Shown here piece by piece: positions 1-10,165 of a stretch of DNA of 64,000 bases. The position numbers were made by a program, and so were the translations under genes. Location: contig NW_015961990.1 in NCBI RefSeq assembly GCF_000497045.1, forward strand, positions 620,001-684,000. The letters run 5' to 3'. This DNA comes from Kalmanozyma brasiliensis GHG001 (taxonomy: Eukaryota > Basidiomycota > Ustilaginomycetes > Ustilaginales). Each line of letters opens with the position of its first letter. Within the stretch, counting starts at the first letter, position 1. Under the pieces are notes generated by a model. The model was not told the DNA's origin and did no database searches. It saw only the letters and a program-made list of their open reading frames with translations.

Positions 1-2
1 CC

Positions 3-569
3 AAACAAGGCATCTCCGCCATCGTCGAGACCAACGGTAACGATGCATGCCACGTCATCCTTCGCGGTGCCAACACAGGTCCCAACTACAGCCCCGAGCA
101 CGTCGCTGCCGTCTCGTCCAAACTTACTGCCGCCAAGCTCCCCGCGAGGATCATGATCGACTGCTCCCACGGAAACTCCGAGAAGAAGCACGAGAACCAA
201 ATCAACGTCGTCCGCTCCATCGCCGACCAGTTGTCCAAAGGCGACGAGAACGGGTGCAACATCTTTGGCGTCATGATCGAGAGCAACTTGGTCGAAGGCA
301 AACAGAGCATCCCGAGTCAAGGTCCGACCGGGTTGACCTACGGACAGAGCATCACGGATGCTTGCGTCAACTGGGATACCACGGTCCAGGCGCTGGATGC
401 GTTGCGGGAGGGCGTCAGGGCGAGGAGACAGAGCCCAGAGGCCAAGAGGTGGTTCAAGGCGAAGTTGAGCAGGAGCAGCAGTAGTGAGGGAGTCAACGAT
501 CACTTTTTGAAGCAGGAGGGTCAGGGCGGATTCAACGATGACGCGCTGGCTACGCTGGGCAAGAAGTAG
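3..569 (+). CDS. 3-deoxy-7-phosphoheptulonate (DAHP) synthase, C-terminal part
   Basis: Partial gene; the 5' part lies before the window. The visible frame encodes the last 188 residues. DAHP synthase condenses phosphoenolpyruvate with erythrose 4-phosphate, the first step of the shikimate pathway to aromatic amino acids. Family motifs are directly readable: RGANTGPNYS, then DCSHGNSEKKHENQ (with the conserved histidine of the metal/substrate site), then GVMIESNLVEGKQ and GLTYGQSITDAC. These form the last strands of the TIM barrel in the AroF/AroG/AroH, Aro3/Aro4 class. After the barrel is a Ser/Lys-rich tail of roughly 60 residues, longer than I would expect for yeast Aro3/Aro4. Aro3 and Aro4 types cannot be separated without the regulatory N-terminus. 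Confidence 0.93.
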   Translation, partial: KQGISAIVETNGNDACHVILRGANTGPNYSPEHVAAVSSKLTAAKLPARIMIDCSHGNSEKKHENQINVVRSIADQLSKGDENGCNIFGVMIESNLVEGKQSIPSQGPTGLTYGQSITDACVNWDTTVQALDALREGVRARRQSPEAKRWFKAKLSRSSSSEGVNDHFLKQEGQGGFNDDALATLGKK

Positions 570-674
570 CCGCCCCTGTATGATCTCTCTCGCTCTTTGC
601 AACACAGACACACGCATTTCTTCACTTCTGTTTGTGCTTTGAATTCGAACAATGATGTCTTGCGTGAGCCCGAT
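570..674. other. Short convergent intergenic gap
   Basis: About 105 bases separate the DAHP synthase stop from the stop of the convergent RING gene. It must carry both 3' ends; I see no other element. Confidence 0.6.
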
Positions 675-3600
675 TCATACTGCTGGAGCACGGCAGGTCG
701 GGCAAGTAGTGATCCGCTTGAGCAACCTCACCGCGCACTCTTCGTGAAAAATATGCCCACACGGCAGCAGCACAGCTCTCTGGCTCTCCTTGAACTGAGC
801 CATGCAGATGGCGCACTTGTCCACACGAACGCCGACGCAGCTGAGCTTCTGCTTGATCTTGCCCTCTTTTGTCACTCGGCGCGAGTCGCACTCGATGAGG
901 CCGACGGACAGGGAGGCGAGCTGGGCGGGCGTCGCGGCGGTGGGTTTGGCAGGGCCGAGGAACTCGCCGATCGCAGAGAGGGATTCAAAGTGCGAGCCAT
1001 CCCGCTCGAGTTGGGCCACGAGCAGGTCGAAGTCTGTCAGGCCCAGGGATGCTTCTCGGCGAGGCGCGGATGGGGCTGCCCCCGACAACGAGGACGACGG
1101 TTCTGCGGGAAGCTGAGGGAGGTTGATAGGGGCTGTGCTGGGCGTTGCCGCAGGACTGGGTGAGCTGCGTAGACTGATGCTTGCTTCCGGTGCTGGTGAA
1201 GCATTGCCATTCGAGGGCAGTGATTCTGGAGCGGCTCGCTGTTGACGACCATTCTCATCGCGTGCGGAAGTCGTTCTCGATGACATCCCGCTTCCTGACC
1301 TGTGCAGGCTGGGTGGTTGCCTTGCTGGTGACGGTGGTAGCGGCTCTTGCGCGCTCGCCGTCTCGGCTCCGTTGCCAAGATTGCCCCAGTCCCTGTATCG
1401 CGGCCGAACTGGCAGCGGAGGAGGCATAGGAAGCTCTCCGTGACTCGCACCCACGGCATCTCGTGTCTCGCTCTCAGCGCTGATCCCAAGTCCGTGACTC
1501 GAGCTGGTTCTCAGAGCAGCAGGCAGCGTCGGTAGAGGTCGCGACGCTAGCGGGGACGTCGCCGCGCCATCTCTGCTTCCTTTCCTGCCTGCTAGTTGAC
1601 GATCTGGCGACGTCACGGTGGCCCCGCGATATGTCGTGTCCATGCTGGACGAAGCCGAGTGCGAGCGAGATCCACGACCATCGCGACGAGCGAATGCTGC
1701 TGCTTGCGCTGCTGCAATCGACGCTGACAGACTGCTTCGGCTTCCAGAAGCCAAGATCTGCTCGGGCGTCATCAGCGGCGACTTGGGCGGCAAATTAGGC
1801 GGAGTGGTGGTGCCGGCATCGTGCTCTCGTCTCGTGAGAGTGTGCATCGCCTGAGTGCGAGGTGAGCGAAGGGGCACATCTGAGCCAGCGGAAGCTGAGG
1901 TGGAAACCAGGGTTGGCACTGTTAGGCGGCTTCCAGATGACGTTGGCCGTTGCTGCATCCCGGGACTGTGGTCATGAAGGGAAGCCGCGGACCACCCAGC
2001 TGCTGCCTCTTCGATCTGTCTAGCAAGCGCATCCATGGAGGATGACTGCGTCAGATCGTCTGCGGTGCTGGCCGGGCGCTCTGACGGATCCGCATGTTGG
2101 GGAAGGTTGCTACTAGGACGCCTTGCTGGCAACGTCGGGGGCGGGGGTGGTCGTCGCCTTTGCGTGGCGTTCAATTGCTCCGGCGAGACGGGACCATCGA
2201 CACGCGAGAAGCGCCGGAAGACAGCCCGCTCCGCCTTCTCTTCTTCGCTGGCTGATCTAGAAACTTCGACACGGTCTGTGCTGTGATTGAAGATAACATG
2301 GTCGGCATCACCAGACTCGCGTATGCCGGCCAGAGGTCCGCTCTGTTTAGGAGGCGAGCTTGGCGCTTGCGTGGCCCGCTGATCGTCGTCCGATGAAGTC
2401 GGAGCTTCGAATCGCGAGATCATGGCCGATACTCTGCTCCCAGGCGCTCTGGAAGCGGCCAGAGAATTGACCCTTTGAGGTTCCAATGGTGCCGGGAGCC
2501 TCTCTCGTTCCTCGGATGGAATGTACGAGAGCCACGATGGCGCAACACCGGGACCTGTGTTTGATGCGGAAGGCGGGAAATGACGGGTCGCATCCGTGAT
2601 CGGTGGCAGACGTCCTCGCGGCATTGGCGCAGCGGATGATCGTGGATTGACGAACGAGACGGGACGGCTTGCGCTGGACGTGGCTCTAGCCAGAGCAGAT
2701 GGTGGATCCGGTAGCGGACCACGATTACGCACGATAGCACCCTGGCGGGAGAGGCGATTGCTCGCGAGAGCCGCAGCTCGAGCGGATGATGTTTCGTTCG
2801 CAGCAGAGACTGCGTCGTTGCCTTCCTGTGCGGCGGCAACCCCTGACTTCGGCTGCAAATGCCCACCGAGCTCGGCACGCGTCACAGTGCTAGGCGGCAT
2901 CATGGAGACTGGTCGAGCTGTTCTCGCGAGAAGCCGCTCAAGCGCAGCGAGAGAATCTTGCTTGGACTGAGTCGAAGCCGCCAGCTGCGCGATCTGAAGA
3001 AGTGCCTCATCACGAGCTCGCTGCTCGGGCAGAGCGGACGCGGCAGATCTGCTATGGTTAGCTTCAGAGGTGGCGCCTTTGCCCCCGATTGGCCTACTCC
3101 TCACATCCGGCTGAGCGCTTTGACTCGGTCCTCGCGAAGGAGCGATTGACGTTGAATCGTCTCGCTTCGTTGCAGCGGTGAGCGAAGGCAACTCTTCGTG
3201 CGTCGTGTCCACAGAGGCGGTGTTGCGGCGTGTCTCCATCGCAGTTGGTGGCTTCGCCAGCTGCCGGCTGTTATTGGACACGCGGCGAGCATCGCTCATG
3301 AATTGTGTGGGCTGCGTTGGAGTGGATGAAGTCTGCGTCGCAGGCGTCGATGGAACAGAAACGTTCGCTGACAGCCTAGCAGAAGGCTGACTCGCAGGGC
3401 CGTCAACGAGCGGCTGACCAAATAGCCCCTTGATGCGGTCCCTGAGTTCGGTCCGTCCGGAATCGCCATACGCCAAAGGCTGGAAAAGCGGGTTGAGCGA
3501 AGAGGGGCCCAAGGGTTGGAGAAGCGGATCAAGCGAGGAACGCCTGGCACCGGCCTGCGCTTGCTCCACTGGACGAGGCAGAGACGACCCCGGTCGGACG

Positions 3601-6600
3601 TGAGAGGAAGAGCTATCTCGATGACCCGAGCTGTTGCTTCTGCCAAGCTGAGTTGAGGATTGAATTGAAGCTGAGACATGCTTAGTAGGGGCGGCCGTCT
3701 CCTCGACGTCCGACGAGTCGAGGTCGCGACTGCTAGATGTATCTTCTTCAAAGTCACCTGCACGTTGGGCTGGCTGAGTAGCACTGTCTGGCTCGGCAAC
3801 ACGAGCAGGTAGCTTGCCTTTCGCTTTCTGACTTAATCTTCGAGTCGGGCCCTGAGTGGGGGCCTCATGCAATTTGCCCGTACTCGCGCTGACCAGATCG
3901 ATATTGGCCTTGCGTACCAGTTGTTGCCGCACCTCCAGCTGAGGCGCAACTGTGCCTTCCGCAGGTCGAACCTTGGCGAGGTCTTCCTCCGCTGTGTCAA
4001 GAATAGCCAGGTTGGGCGCTGATGAGGTATTGCGAGCATGGACCGATTTGTGCGCATTGACGAATGGATCGTTCGCTGCAGCTTGAAGTGCGCGAGCGTC
4101 GTGGAAGGCGCGATGCTGCTCATCATCCTCGTCGCTGGACGAATATTGGTCGAGGGCATCATCAGTGTCTGTCGACTCTGAGGACGAATCAGAGTAGGCG
4201 GCACCTCCACGCGAACGGCCCAACACAAGCGGAGGAGGCGCCTTTGGAAGCTCGCGATCCATCAAGACAAGCCTGGCAGGGTCCGGCACCTTGCGGGCGC
4301 CACTCGCTTGCCTGACGCGTGGGGAAGGTCGGGGATCGAATGCGCCTGGCATGATGGCGTCATCTTCCGCATCGCTGTCAGAGAATGGCGGCTCTTGCAA
4401 GGCTTGTAGTCTCGCCGCTGCTTCCTCCTCCCTCTTGCGCAAGGCATCGAAGGCAGCAGATTCTGCCAGCCATTGCTCGATCGAAGAATCGGACTCGGCG
4501 CCCTCGTCATCATCATCCGAGACCGCTTGTCCGTTCGAAGCAGCGTCAGCAAGCGCACCGTTGGGCTCCCTGGACGCTGCTTCGTCATCGTTCGATGGGC
4601 TGCCGGGTGCAGCGGCAGGAGGCGCAGAAATTACGTACAGTGTATCCTCTGGACGTCGATTGGGAGGGAAATGTGGACGGCTTGGCTGACGAGCGAAAGC
4701 CTGGCTCGGAGGGCGAACAGGCCGTGCGCTCACAGACGCTCGCGCGCTACTACTCTGGGGAGCTTTGAGTGGGTCTGGCGGTTTGTGAGCGGAGACTTGA
4801 AGTGGGATCGATGTGGACGGCTGCGAGATCGAGGTTGCGGTGCTCGTGCCGGCTTTGAAACCTGAGCTTGGTCTCGAAGATGCTGATACAGCTGGAAGGC
4901 CGAGACGGGTCTCGTTGGCGAGCATGAGTCTACCAGCCGTGTCAGTTGCGCGATTGATCGCGGTCGCAGATGCTGTCTGTGGTGTGGATGCGAGCGTCGG
5001 TACAACGGCGATGGAGCCAAAATTGCCTGCCTCTGATGGTTGCACCGAAGCAACGGCCTGATCGGTGGATGCCGACACGGTCGGTTGGGAAGTGGCGACT
5101 TCGACCTGCGGGGTGACTTCTGCCTCTCGGATCTGGCTCGCTTCGATGATGGGAACGGTCGGTGCCGGGTCGAGGGCATGGGCGCGATCGGTGATCGAGG
5201 GCAAAACTGCATCTGTGGTTGTTCTGTCGGATTGTAGCGCTTCTGCCGAGGAGACGGGCAGCGTCTCGACTGTTGGCGCGCTTTCTGCCTCCACTGGAGC
5301 TGTTGAGGACTGCGTCGGAGCTTGGACACCTCTCGGTGCAGGCTCTGCAGCCGTAGATTCCTCCTCGATCTCTGTTGCTGCTGCTTGGGCAGCAACTTCT
5401 TGGTCCCGTTCAGCAGCGCGAAGAGCCACAGCTCGTTCCCGGGCTACACGCCGCTGCTGCTCACGCAGGAGCCTGACCTCGAAGCTCAGCCCGTTCTGAA
5501 TGTCTGCCTCCCAAGCCCGACGCTCCTGAGTGAGCTCGATGCTCTCATCGTCGCTAGCGGATGCTGAACTCGAGCTCGACGCGCGACTGATACGACGACT
5601 ACCGTTTGGACCCTGTTCTGCGACCGACTCTGGCTGTGGCTGGTCGGTGGGTGGTGGTGCTGGTGACTGCGCTCGAGAAGACTGTTCGCTGATCAAGGAC
5701 ACAACTTCATCTTCGTCATCGCTGACGAAAGCTGGTGGTGGACTGTCGGGTATACGGGCATGAGGTTGTGGGCCAATCAACTGTGCATCGTTTGCTGCTT
5801 CGGAATGAGTGGGTGGAAGTGGAGGCGTCGGAGGTCGTGGAGCGCCAACTGGGAAAGGCGGTGGCAGATCGTCTGGATCCGCTTCTGTGATGTCGTTCCA
5901 GACGTTTTGGCGGTGCATTGATGTTGGTGCGGTTGGTTCTGACGGAACGACAGCCATTGGCGCTGTGTTCTCGGGTTCCGCAGCACTCCTGCTTGTGTCG
6001 AAAGCGTTATGAGAGCGCCGTTGGGTAGCAGGTGCACTCTCAGTGCGTGAGCGAGAAGTGGAGTCGTCCGTCAGCCGTTGTGCTGCGGCAGACGTCGATG
6101 CGAGGGGCTGATCAAGCTCAGCCTCGTCGCTGTCGGGACGGCTGATCCCGCTAGCTCTGGAAGCCGGTCTGCTGGCGTCATCTCTCGCGGCGGAAGAAGG
6201 CCGCCTCCTTCGTGTCCTTGCGACTACCGTTTGCGTGGTCGAAGATGGGGCTGGATGAGCGTTCACTGTTGATGCCAAGGTTGGCGTATGACCTCCACTG
6301 TATGCCCTTCGCATGCCCATGTGCTGATCTGGAGGTGGGAGAAGTAAGCCTGTGCTAACCGGCTGCTCACCGAGGGTGGTCTGATAACGGCGAGTGGAGT
6401 CGAGAAGATTCGAGGATGACGCCATGGCGTTGCGACCAGCGCTCGATGTCAATGTAGTCTGCGTCGCGCCTGCCAAAGCAGCCGCTGCTGCCTGCGCATT
6501 CTGCGCCTTGCGCTGGCGTATCTTTTGCTTCCTCTCCTTTGCCTGCTTCCGCAGCAGGTTGTCGGGTGCGGTGAGGGTGACCCGACCGAAGTGAGCTTCA

Positions 6601-6815
6601 AGATTGGTGAGATAGGGTGCATCTGCGGCGTCGACGCCTCCGCTCATTCCAGCAGCTGATGGGCTGGCGGTCGAGGTGGAGGCAGCATGGACATCGGTGG
6701 ATCTAGGCAGCAACGATCCAGACGAGTGAGCATGACCTGCGAGATTGTACATGCGGGACCGATTGGCGGGACCAGCCGCTGGTGCGCGATCGGACCTTCG
6801 TGGTGTCGGTGGCAT
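675..6815 (-). CDS. Large disordered protein with C-terminal RING-H2 finger, probable E3 ubiquitin ligase
   Basis: A single uninterrupted 2046-codon frame with an ATG start. Nearly the whole protein is low complexity, rich in Ser, Ala, Pro, Arg and Gln, with acidic patches such as SDDDDEGAESDSS and DEDDE. No folded domain is visible until the extreme C-terminus. There a RING-H2 finger occupies residues 2001-2041 with ligands C2001, C2004, C2019, H2021, H2024, C2027, C2038 and C2041 (CAIC, PCGHIFHEEC, CPTC). The C3H2C3 order and spacing are those of E3 ligases that recruit E2 enzymes. The long tail presumably recruits substrates, but no substrate can be named. A basic KQAKERKQKIRQRKAQ stretch lies near residue 90. 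The gene is convergent with DAHP synthase. Confidence 0.85.
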   Translation of the reverse strand: MPPTPRRSDRAPAAGPANRSRMYNLAGHAHSSGSLLPRSTDVHAASTSTASPSAAGMSGGVDAADAPYLTNLEAHFGRVTLTAPDNLLRKQAKERKQKIRQRKAQNAQAAAAALAGATQTTLTSSAGRNAMASSSNLLDSTRRYQTTLGEQPVSTGLLLPPPDQHMGMRRAYSGGHTPTLASTVNAHPAPSSTTQTVVARTRRRRPSSAARDDASRPASRASGISRPDSDEAELDQPLASTSAAAQRLTDDSTSRSRTESAPATQRRSHNAFDTSRSAAEPENTAPMAVVPSEPTAPTSMHRQNVWNDITEADPDDLPPPFPVGAPRPPTPPLPPTHSEAANDAQLIGPQPHARIPDSPPPAFVSDDEDEVVSLISEQSSRAQSPAPPPTDQPQPESVAEQGPNGSRRISRASSSSSASASDDESIELTQERRAWEADIQNGLSFEVRLLREQQRRVARERAVALRAAERDQEVAAQAAATEIEEESTAAEPAPRGVQAPTQSSTAPVEAESAPTVETLPVSSAEALQSDRTTTDAVLPSITDRAHALDPAPTVPIIEASQIREAEVTPQVEVATSQPTVSASTDQAVASVQPSEAGNFGSIAVVPTLASTPQTASATAINRATDTAGRLMLANETRLGLPAVSASSRPSSGFKAGTSTATSISQPSTSIPLQVSAHKPPDPLKAPQSSSARASVSARPVRPPSQAFARQPSRPHFPPNRRPEDTLYVISAPPAAAPGSPSNDDEAASREPNGALADAASNGQAVSDDDDEGAESDSSIEQWLAESAAFDALRKREEEAAARLQALQEPPFSDSDAEDDAIMPGAFDPRPSPRVRQASGARKVPDPARLVLMDRELPKAPPPLVLGRSRGGAAYSDSSSESTDTDDALDQYSSSDEDDEQHRAFHDARALQAAANDPFVNAHKSVHARNTSSAPNLAILDTAEEDLAKVRPAEGTVAPQLEVRQQLVRKANIDLVSASTGKLHEAPTQGPTRRLSQKAKGKLPARVAEPDSATQPAQRAGDFEEDTSSSRDLDSSDVEETAAPTKHVSASIQSSTQLGRSNSSGHRDSSSSHVRPGSSLPRPVEQAQAGARRSSLDPLLQPLGPSSLNPLFQPLAYGDSGRTELRDRIKGLFGQPLVDGPASQPSARLSANVSVPSTPATQTSSTPTQPTQFMSDARRVSNNSRQLAKPPTAMETRRNTASVDTTHEELPSLTAATKRDDSTSIAPSRGPSQSAQPDVRSRPIGGKGATSEANHSRSAASALPEQRARDEALLQIAQLAASTQSKQDSLAALERLLARTARPVSMMPPSTVTRAELGGHLQPKSGVAAAQEGNDAVSAANETSSARAAALASNRLSRQGAIVRNRGPLPDPPSALARATSSASRPVSFVNPRSSAAPMPRGRLPPITDATRHFPPSASNTGPGVAPSWLSYIPSEERERLPAPLEPQRVNSLAASRAPGSRVSAMISRFEAPTSSDDDQRATQAPSSPPKQSGPLAGIRESGDADHVIFNHSTDRVEVSRSASEEEKAERAVFRRFSRVDGPVSPEQLNATQRRRPPPPPTLPARRPSSNLPQHADPSERPASTADDLTQSSSMDALARQIEEAAAGWSAASLHDHSPGMQQRPTSSGSRLTVPTLVSTSASAGSDVPLRSPRTQAMHTLTRREHDAGTTTPPNLPPKSPLMTPEQILASGSRSSLSASIAAAQAAAFARRDGRGSRSHSASSSMDTTYRGATVTSPDRQLAGRKGSRDGAATSPLASRPLPTLPAALRTSSSHGLGISAESETRDAVGASHGELPMPPPLPVRPRYRDWGNLGNGAETASAQEPLPPSPARQPPSLHRSGSGMSSRTTSARDENGRQQRAAPESLPSNGNASPAPEASISLRSSPSPAATPSTAPINLPQLPAEPSSSLSGAAPSAPRREASLGLTDFDLLVAQLERDGSHFESLSAIGEFLGPAKPTAATPAQLASLSVGLIECDSRRVTKEGKIKQKLSCVGVRVDKCAICMAQFKESQRAVLLPCGHIFHEECAVRLLKRITTCPTCRAPAV

Positions 6816-7245
6816 CTTGGTGATATGTCATGCCGAGCTATGATGGGCTGGGCGGGTGAGATCCAGGGTATAGTGTTGCGCAAGTTGGATCGCGTTCGCC
6901 GTGTTGAGCCTTGCTCGCAGTCTTAGCGAGCCATGACCAGGGATGATTGAAGGTGCTGCGGCCGGTCTGGGACGCTGCTTTGGGTGCAGCTCGCTTGCAG
7001 ACTGGGAGGTGGGTTGAGATGATCAAGGGATGGGTGTCTCGAAGGTTTATTTGGTGGAGGCTGCGGAGCTGTGGTTCGAGCGTCAGGCTCGGCATTTCTA
7101 AAATCACACACTCAGCCCCGCCAAGCCAAAATTGTTGTGACTTGCTGCAGGAGCCTGCAGAGCCTTGTCACCCAACAGCAAGCCACTGCGCGATTCTTGA
7201 CATCGTCTTGGGTCGTACTCCTAAAGTCTCACCATACACACTCAC
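6816..7245. other. Upstream region of the RING gene
   Basis: About 430 bases upstream of the RING gene ATG. Short frames exist on both strands but none has coding character. It presumably holds the RING gene promoter and leader. Confidence 0.4.
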
Positions 7246-7856
7246 CATGGACAGTTTCAGCCTTCATTGATATTATGGAAAATTTCAGTTCAAGAGGAAT
7301 GTAGGTAGTGTCCTCCCGCTTGACGGGATCACTTGCAGCAATCTCGAAACGAGTGCGCTGGTACACAACCTCCTCGTCGGCCTGTGCTTTGGTGATCAGC
7401 TTCAGAAAACGCCTCACCTTCTCAACAATGTGGACGCTACATCGAGTGCCTCCAGCGTCTTCGCGCAAGCAGACGGCGTCGAGATCTACAAGGTCGACGA
7501 CACCTGCATCATCATTTACGACCTCAAGGTACGTGGGCAACATGCGACACTGGAGGATGCAAAGGAGGCGGTCATCCTCCTCGTGACCAACCTGCAGATC
7601 GAGAAGGCTGTGGACCGCCCAGTGTAATACCACCAACATCACCGACAGTGACAAGAACGGGATCGCATCCGTGCTCGTTGGCGGCAAAAGAATCCTCATT
7701 GAAGGCTCGAAGGTGGTGGTAGCTCCGGTTGCCAGACTCTTCCTTGTGTACGGTGGCCGAGCACGCATCGAGTACGATGAGATTCGCAGCGACTTGGTCC
7801 GCTGGCTATGCAAGCATATGACAAGCCCAAGAACAAGAATCCCCCAGACGCTGTGA
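7246..7856 (+). other. Unresolved coding-like segment, possibly a small multi-exon gene
   Basis: Both strands carry open frames here and I could not settle on a model. On the + strand an ATG in good context (CACCATGG at 7246) opens only seven codons. A second + frame is open from 7271 to 7627; between about 7440 and 7520 its third positions are roughly 84% G/C and it reads hydrophobic and acidic (GVEIYKVDDTCIIIYDLK). A GTACGT donor-like site follows at 7522. A third + frame at about 7640-7856 reads VGGKRILIEGSKVVVAPVAR. The opposite strand is open from 7813 to 7229 and has donor-like GTGAGG and GTGAGT sites. The segment probably holds a short spliced gene, more likely on the + strand. I do not recognise the product. 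Confidence 0.3.
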
Positions 7857-7921
7857 GCAGCTTATGGTATCGCATTGAAACGCTACGAGATACAAGTACA
7901 ATAAGAGCTCCACACCTTCTT

Positions 7922-9250
7922 TCATGTCGCCTTGGCAGTTGGCGCTGTCTTAATCGGCGCAGCCTTCTCTGTCGACTCGACCGCCTTGCTCGCCGCCGTA
8001 GGAGCCCCTGCCTTCGCTGCCCGCTCCTTAGCTTCCTCCAGACTCATAGTATAACTTGCGGGGAACCAGCCTTGTCGTCCGTCTCTTGTTCGACCTCGCC
8101 ACCATGCGCTCTCGGCACCTGTCTGCGGATCATGCTTGCTGAGCACCGCCACGATATCGTTAGGCTGCAAGCTGAGTTCGAGGGGGTCTGCTGCTGGATA
8201 TGCGTAGAGAGCGCGGACGAACGTGAGCTTGCTTGGATCGATAGCCTCCCCATTCTCGTTGCCCGCAATCATTCCACCGCCGTGTTGACCGGGAAGCATG
8301 CCTGCTTGACCCGGATTCTGACCTTGTTGCTCGAGCCTCTGTCGCTCGGCTTCCTGCTTGGCCGTAATGAACCGGACGAGCTTGCCCATGAGGTAAGGCA
8401 GCCCAATGACGGCCATGAAGAACACAATTAACGGGCGTTTGCTCGGTCGAGCCGCCTTGCCCGGTTGACCATTGGCACCGTGGGCTGCAAACTCTTTGAA
8501 CTCGCGCGCGTCGAGCTCGACCGCAGGAGCCCGTCCCGCCAGCCGCAAACCGAGGTTCTTAAGGTACCGTGCGAGCGCAAAGATGCTCAGCACCTGTCCT
8601 AGGTAGGTGCGGAGATGGGCGAATTGGTCCGCGACACCGACCATGGCGAAGAAGCTGCTGTGGGTGGCCATGAAGGTGGATTCGAGCATTTGGGCGAAGC
8701 CGCCGAAGGCACCGACGATGCTGCTGATGAGTTCGAAGGTGGCTTGCGTGCCCGCTTCCATGCGTTGTGTGAGCGAGACGTCGCCAGGTTGGCCAGGCAT
8801 GCCAGGCATCCCGCCCATTCCCATACCCATGCCCATGCCCATCCCGTAGCCGCCGTACCCACCGCCGTAGCCTCCATAGCCTCCGCCATAGCCTCCGTAT
8901 CCACCGTAGCCGCCATAGCCCATTCCACCCATTGATCCCATGCCTCCCAATCTAGAGTAGGGCGAGCCGTATGATGTGCCGTAGGTGGAGCCCATGCCGC
9001 CGTAGGTGGATCCGAGCCCGCCAACAGTGCTGCGATATGGCGAGTTGTACGCCGAAGCGCCATACGCACCAGTGCCTGCAGTAGCAGTGCCGAGCGTCGA
9101 TGGACGTTCGGGCAAGGCTGGAGCGGCCGAGGTGGTTGTGAGAGCCGACGAGGACGCGGTGGCTGGTGCTGTAGAGGTCATGCTGCTGGACGAGAGGTCG
9201 GCGCCGGCACCTGCACCCGCACGTTCCCAGGGCTTCGGTGGTGAAGGCAT
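7922..9250 (-). CDS. PEX13: Peroxisomal import docking protein peroxin 13
   Basis: 442 codons, ATG start. PEX13 is a peroxisomal membrane protein that, with PEX14, docks the PTS1/PTS2 cargo receptors PEX5 and PEX7. The visible layout matches the family. A Pro-rich N-terminus starts MPSPPKPWERAG. A Gly/Tyr-rich tract (repeats of GGYGGYG) covers roughly residues 95-140. A conserved helical region includes SFFAMVGVADQFAHLR and the segment following it. A membrane segment lies near residues 270-292 (FFMAVIGLPYLMGKLV). A C-terminal SH3 domain occupies about residues 345-402, with ALYAY, the acidic RT-loop equivalent, WWRGR, and GWFPASY. A short Lys/Ala/Thr tail follows. No introns are needed. Confidence 0.95.
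   Translation of the reverse strand: MPSPPKPWERAGAGAGADLSSSSMTSTAPATASSSALTTTSAAPALPERPSTLGTATAGTGAYGASAYNSPYRSTVGGLGSTYGGMGSTYGTSYGSPYSRLGGMGSMGGMGYGGYGGYGGYGGGYGGYGGGYGGYGMGMGMGMGMGGMPGMPGQPGDVSLTQRMEAGTQATFELISSIVGAFGGFAQMLESTFMATHSSFFAMVGVADQFAHLRTYLGQVLSIFALARYLKNLGLRLAGRAPAVELDAREFKEFAAHGANGQPGKAARPSKRPLIVFFMAVIGLPYLMGKLVRFITAKQEAERQRLEQQGQNPGQAGMLPGQHGGGMIAGNENGEAIDPSKLTFVRALYAYPAADPLELSLQPNDIVAVLSKHDPQTGAESAWWRGRTRDGRQGWFPASYTMSLEEAKERAAKAGAPTAASKAVESTEKAAPIKTAPTAKAT
8815..8945. repeat. Degenerate Gly-Tyr codon repeat inside PEX13
   Basis: Imperfect tandem units of 9-12 bases (variants of ccgccgtagcc and cccatg on the + strand) encode the Gly/Tyr and Gly/Met tracts of PEX13. This is coding low-complexity DNA, prone to length change. 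Confidence 0.8.
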
Positions 9251-10165
9251 CGATACTGTGGGCTGAGTGTGCTACGATCCGCTGATCAGTGTTGACGGTA
9301 GATGTGATCCGAGGTTGCGCAGCGTCTATGATCCGGTGCCGCTGGAGGGTGGTACGACAGAGGCTACGCTGCGGGTTGTGGCCTGTCCTGGCACGCTTTG
9401 GCTTGAGCGAGATCGTCAAGAAGAGCTGAGACGATAATTGGTGGAAGCAGTGCGAAAATGAGATGGTTGAAAAGTACAAGCAGATGGTGACGATGAGAGA
9501 TGAAAGTGAGATTGCGGGGTTGATGCAAGCGAGTTGTGTGCGAGCTGAGCAGTTGAACCGCTGGATTGATTAATTGGATGGATGAGCGACTCAAATTTCA
9601 CGCTTCACAGCAGCCTCGCTCAGTCACAACCCACCGGCTCAAGTCACACTTCAGACCGGAAGCCATTTTTCGCGCCCAGTTTACGCTGTTAAACCTTGGA
9701 TCATCACTCTGTTCCGGCCGAATTTCGACTAGCGAGTGGAGCTGAGACAGACACGCCTGCACGGCCATCCTCAACACACACACTCACAATAGTGAAAGGA
9801 CCCTCTTTCCGATCAACCAGCTGCAGCTGCATGTAGCTATCGCGGCATCACCAGCAACAACGACCTCATCGGCAGCAGTCCTCCGACCAGGAACCCGGCC
9901 CACGAGCAGCGAGGGGACGAACCGACCAAGTACACTCATCATCGCTGTCCGGTCTTCGTATGATGAGCTCGCGGATATAGGCACGCCGAATCATCGACAA
10001 GAGTATAGCGCTGCTCATTCATTGAGCGCGCTTCGGCAGGCAACGGGGAGGTGATCGCTCGACTCTCGCCCCCGCAGACCACCAAAAGGAAGGCTCAGCT
10101 GCTTGGCCTTCACTCATCAAGCACATCCGGTCCGCCCACGCATCACTCGCAGCAATCTACCCACC
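9251..10165. other. Divergent intergenic region between PEX13 and PAC1
   Basis: About 915 bases shared by the promoters of PEX13 (-) and PAC1 (+). Only short frames are present and none resembles a protein. No clear TATA element. Confidence 0.5.
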
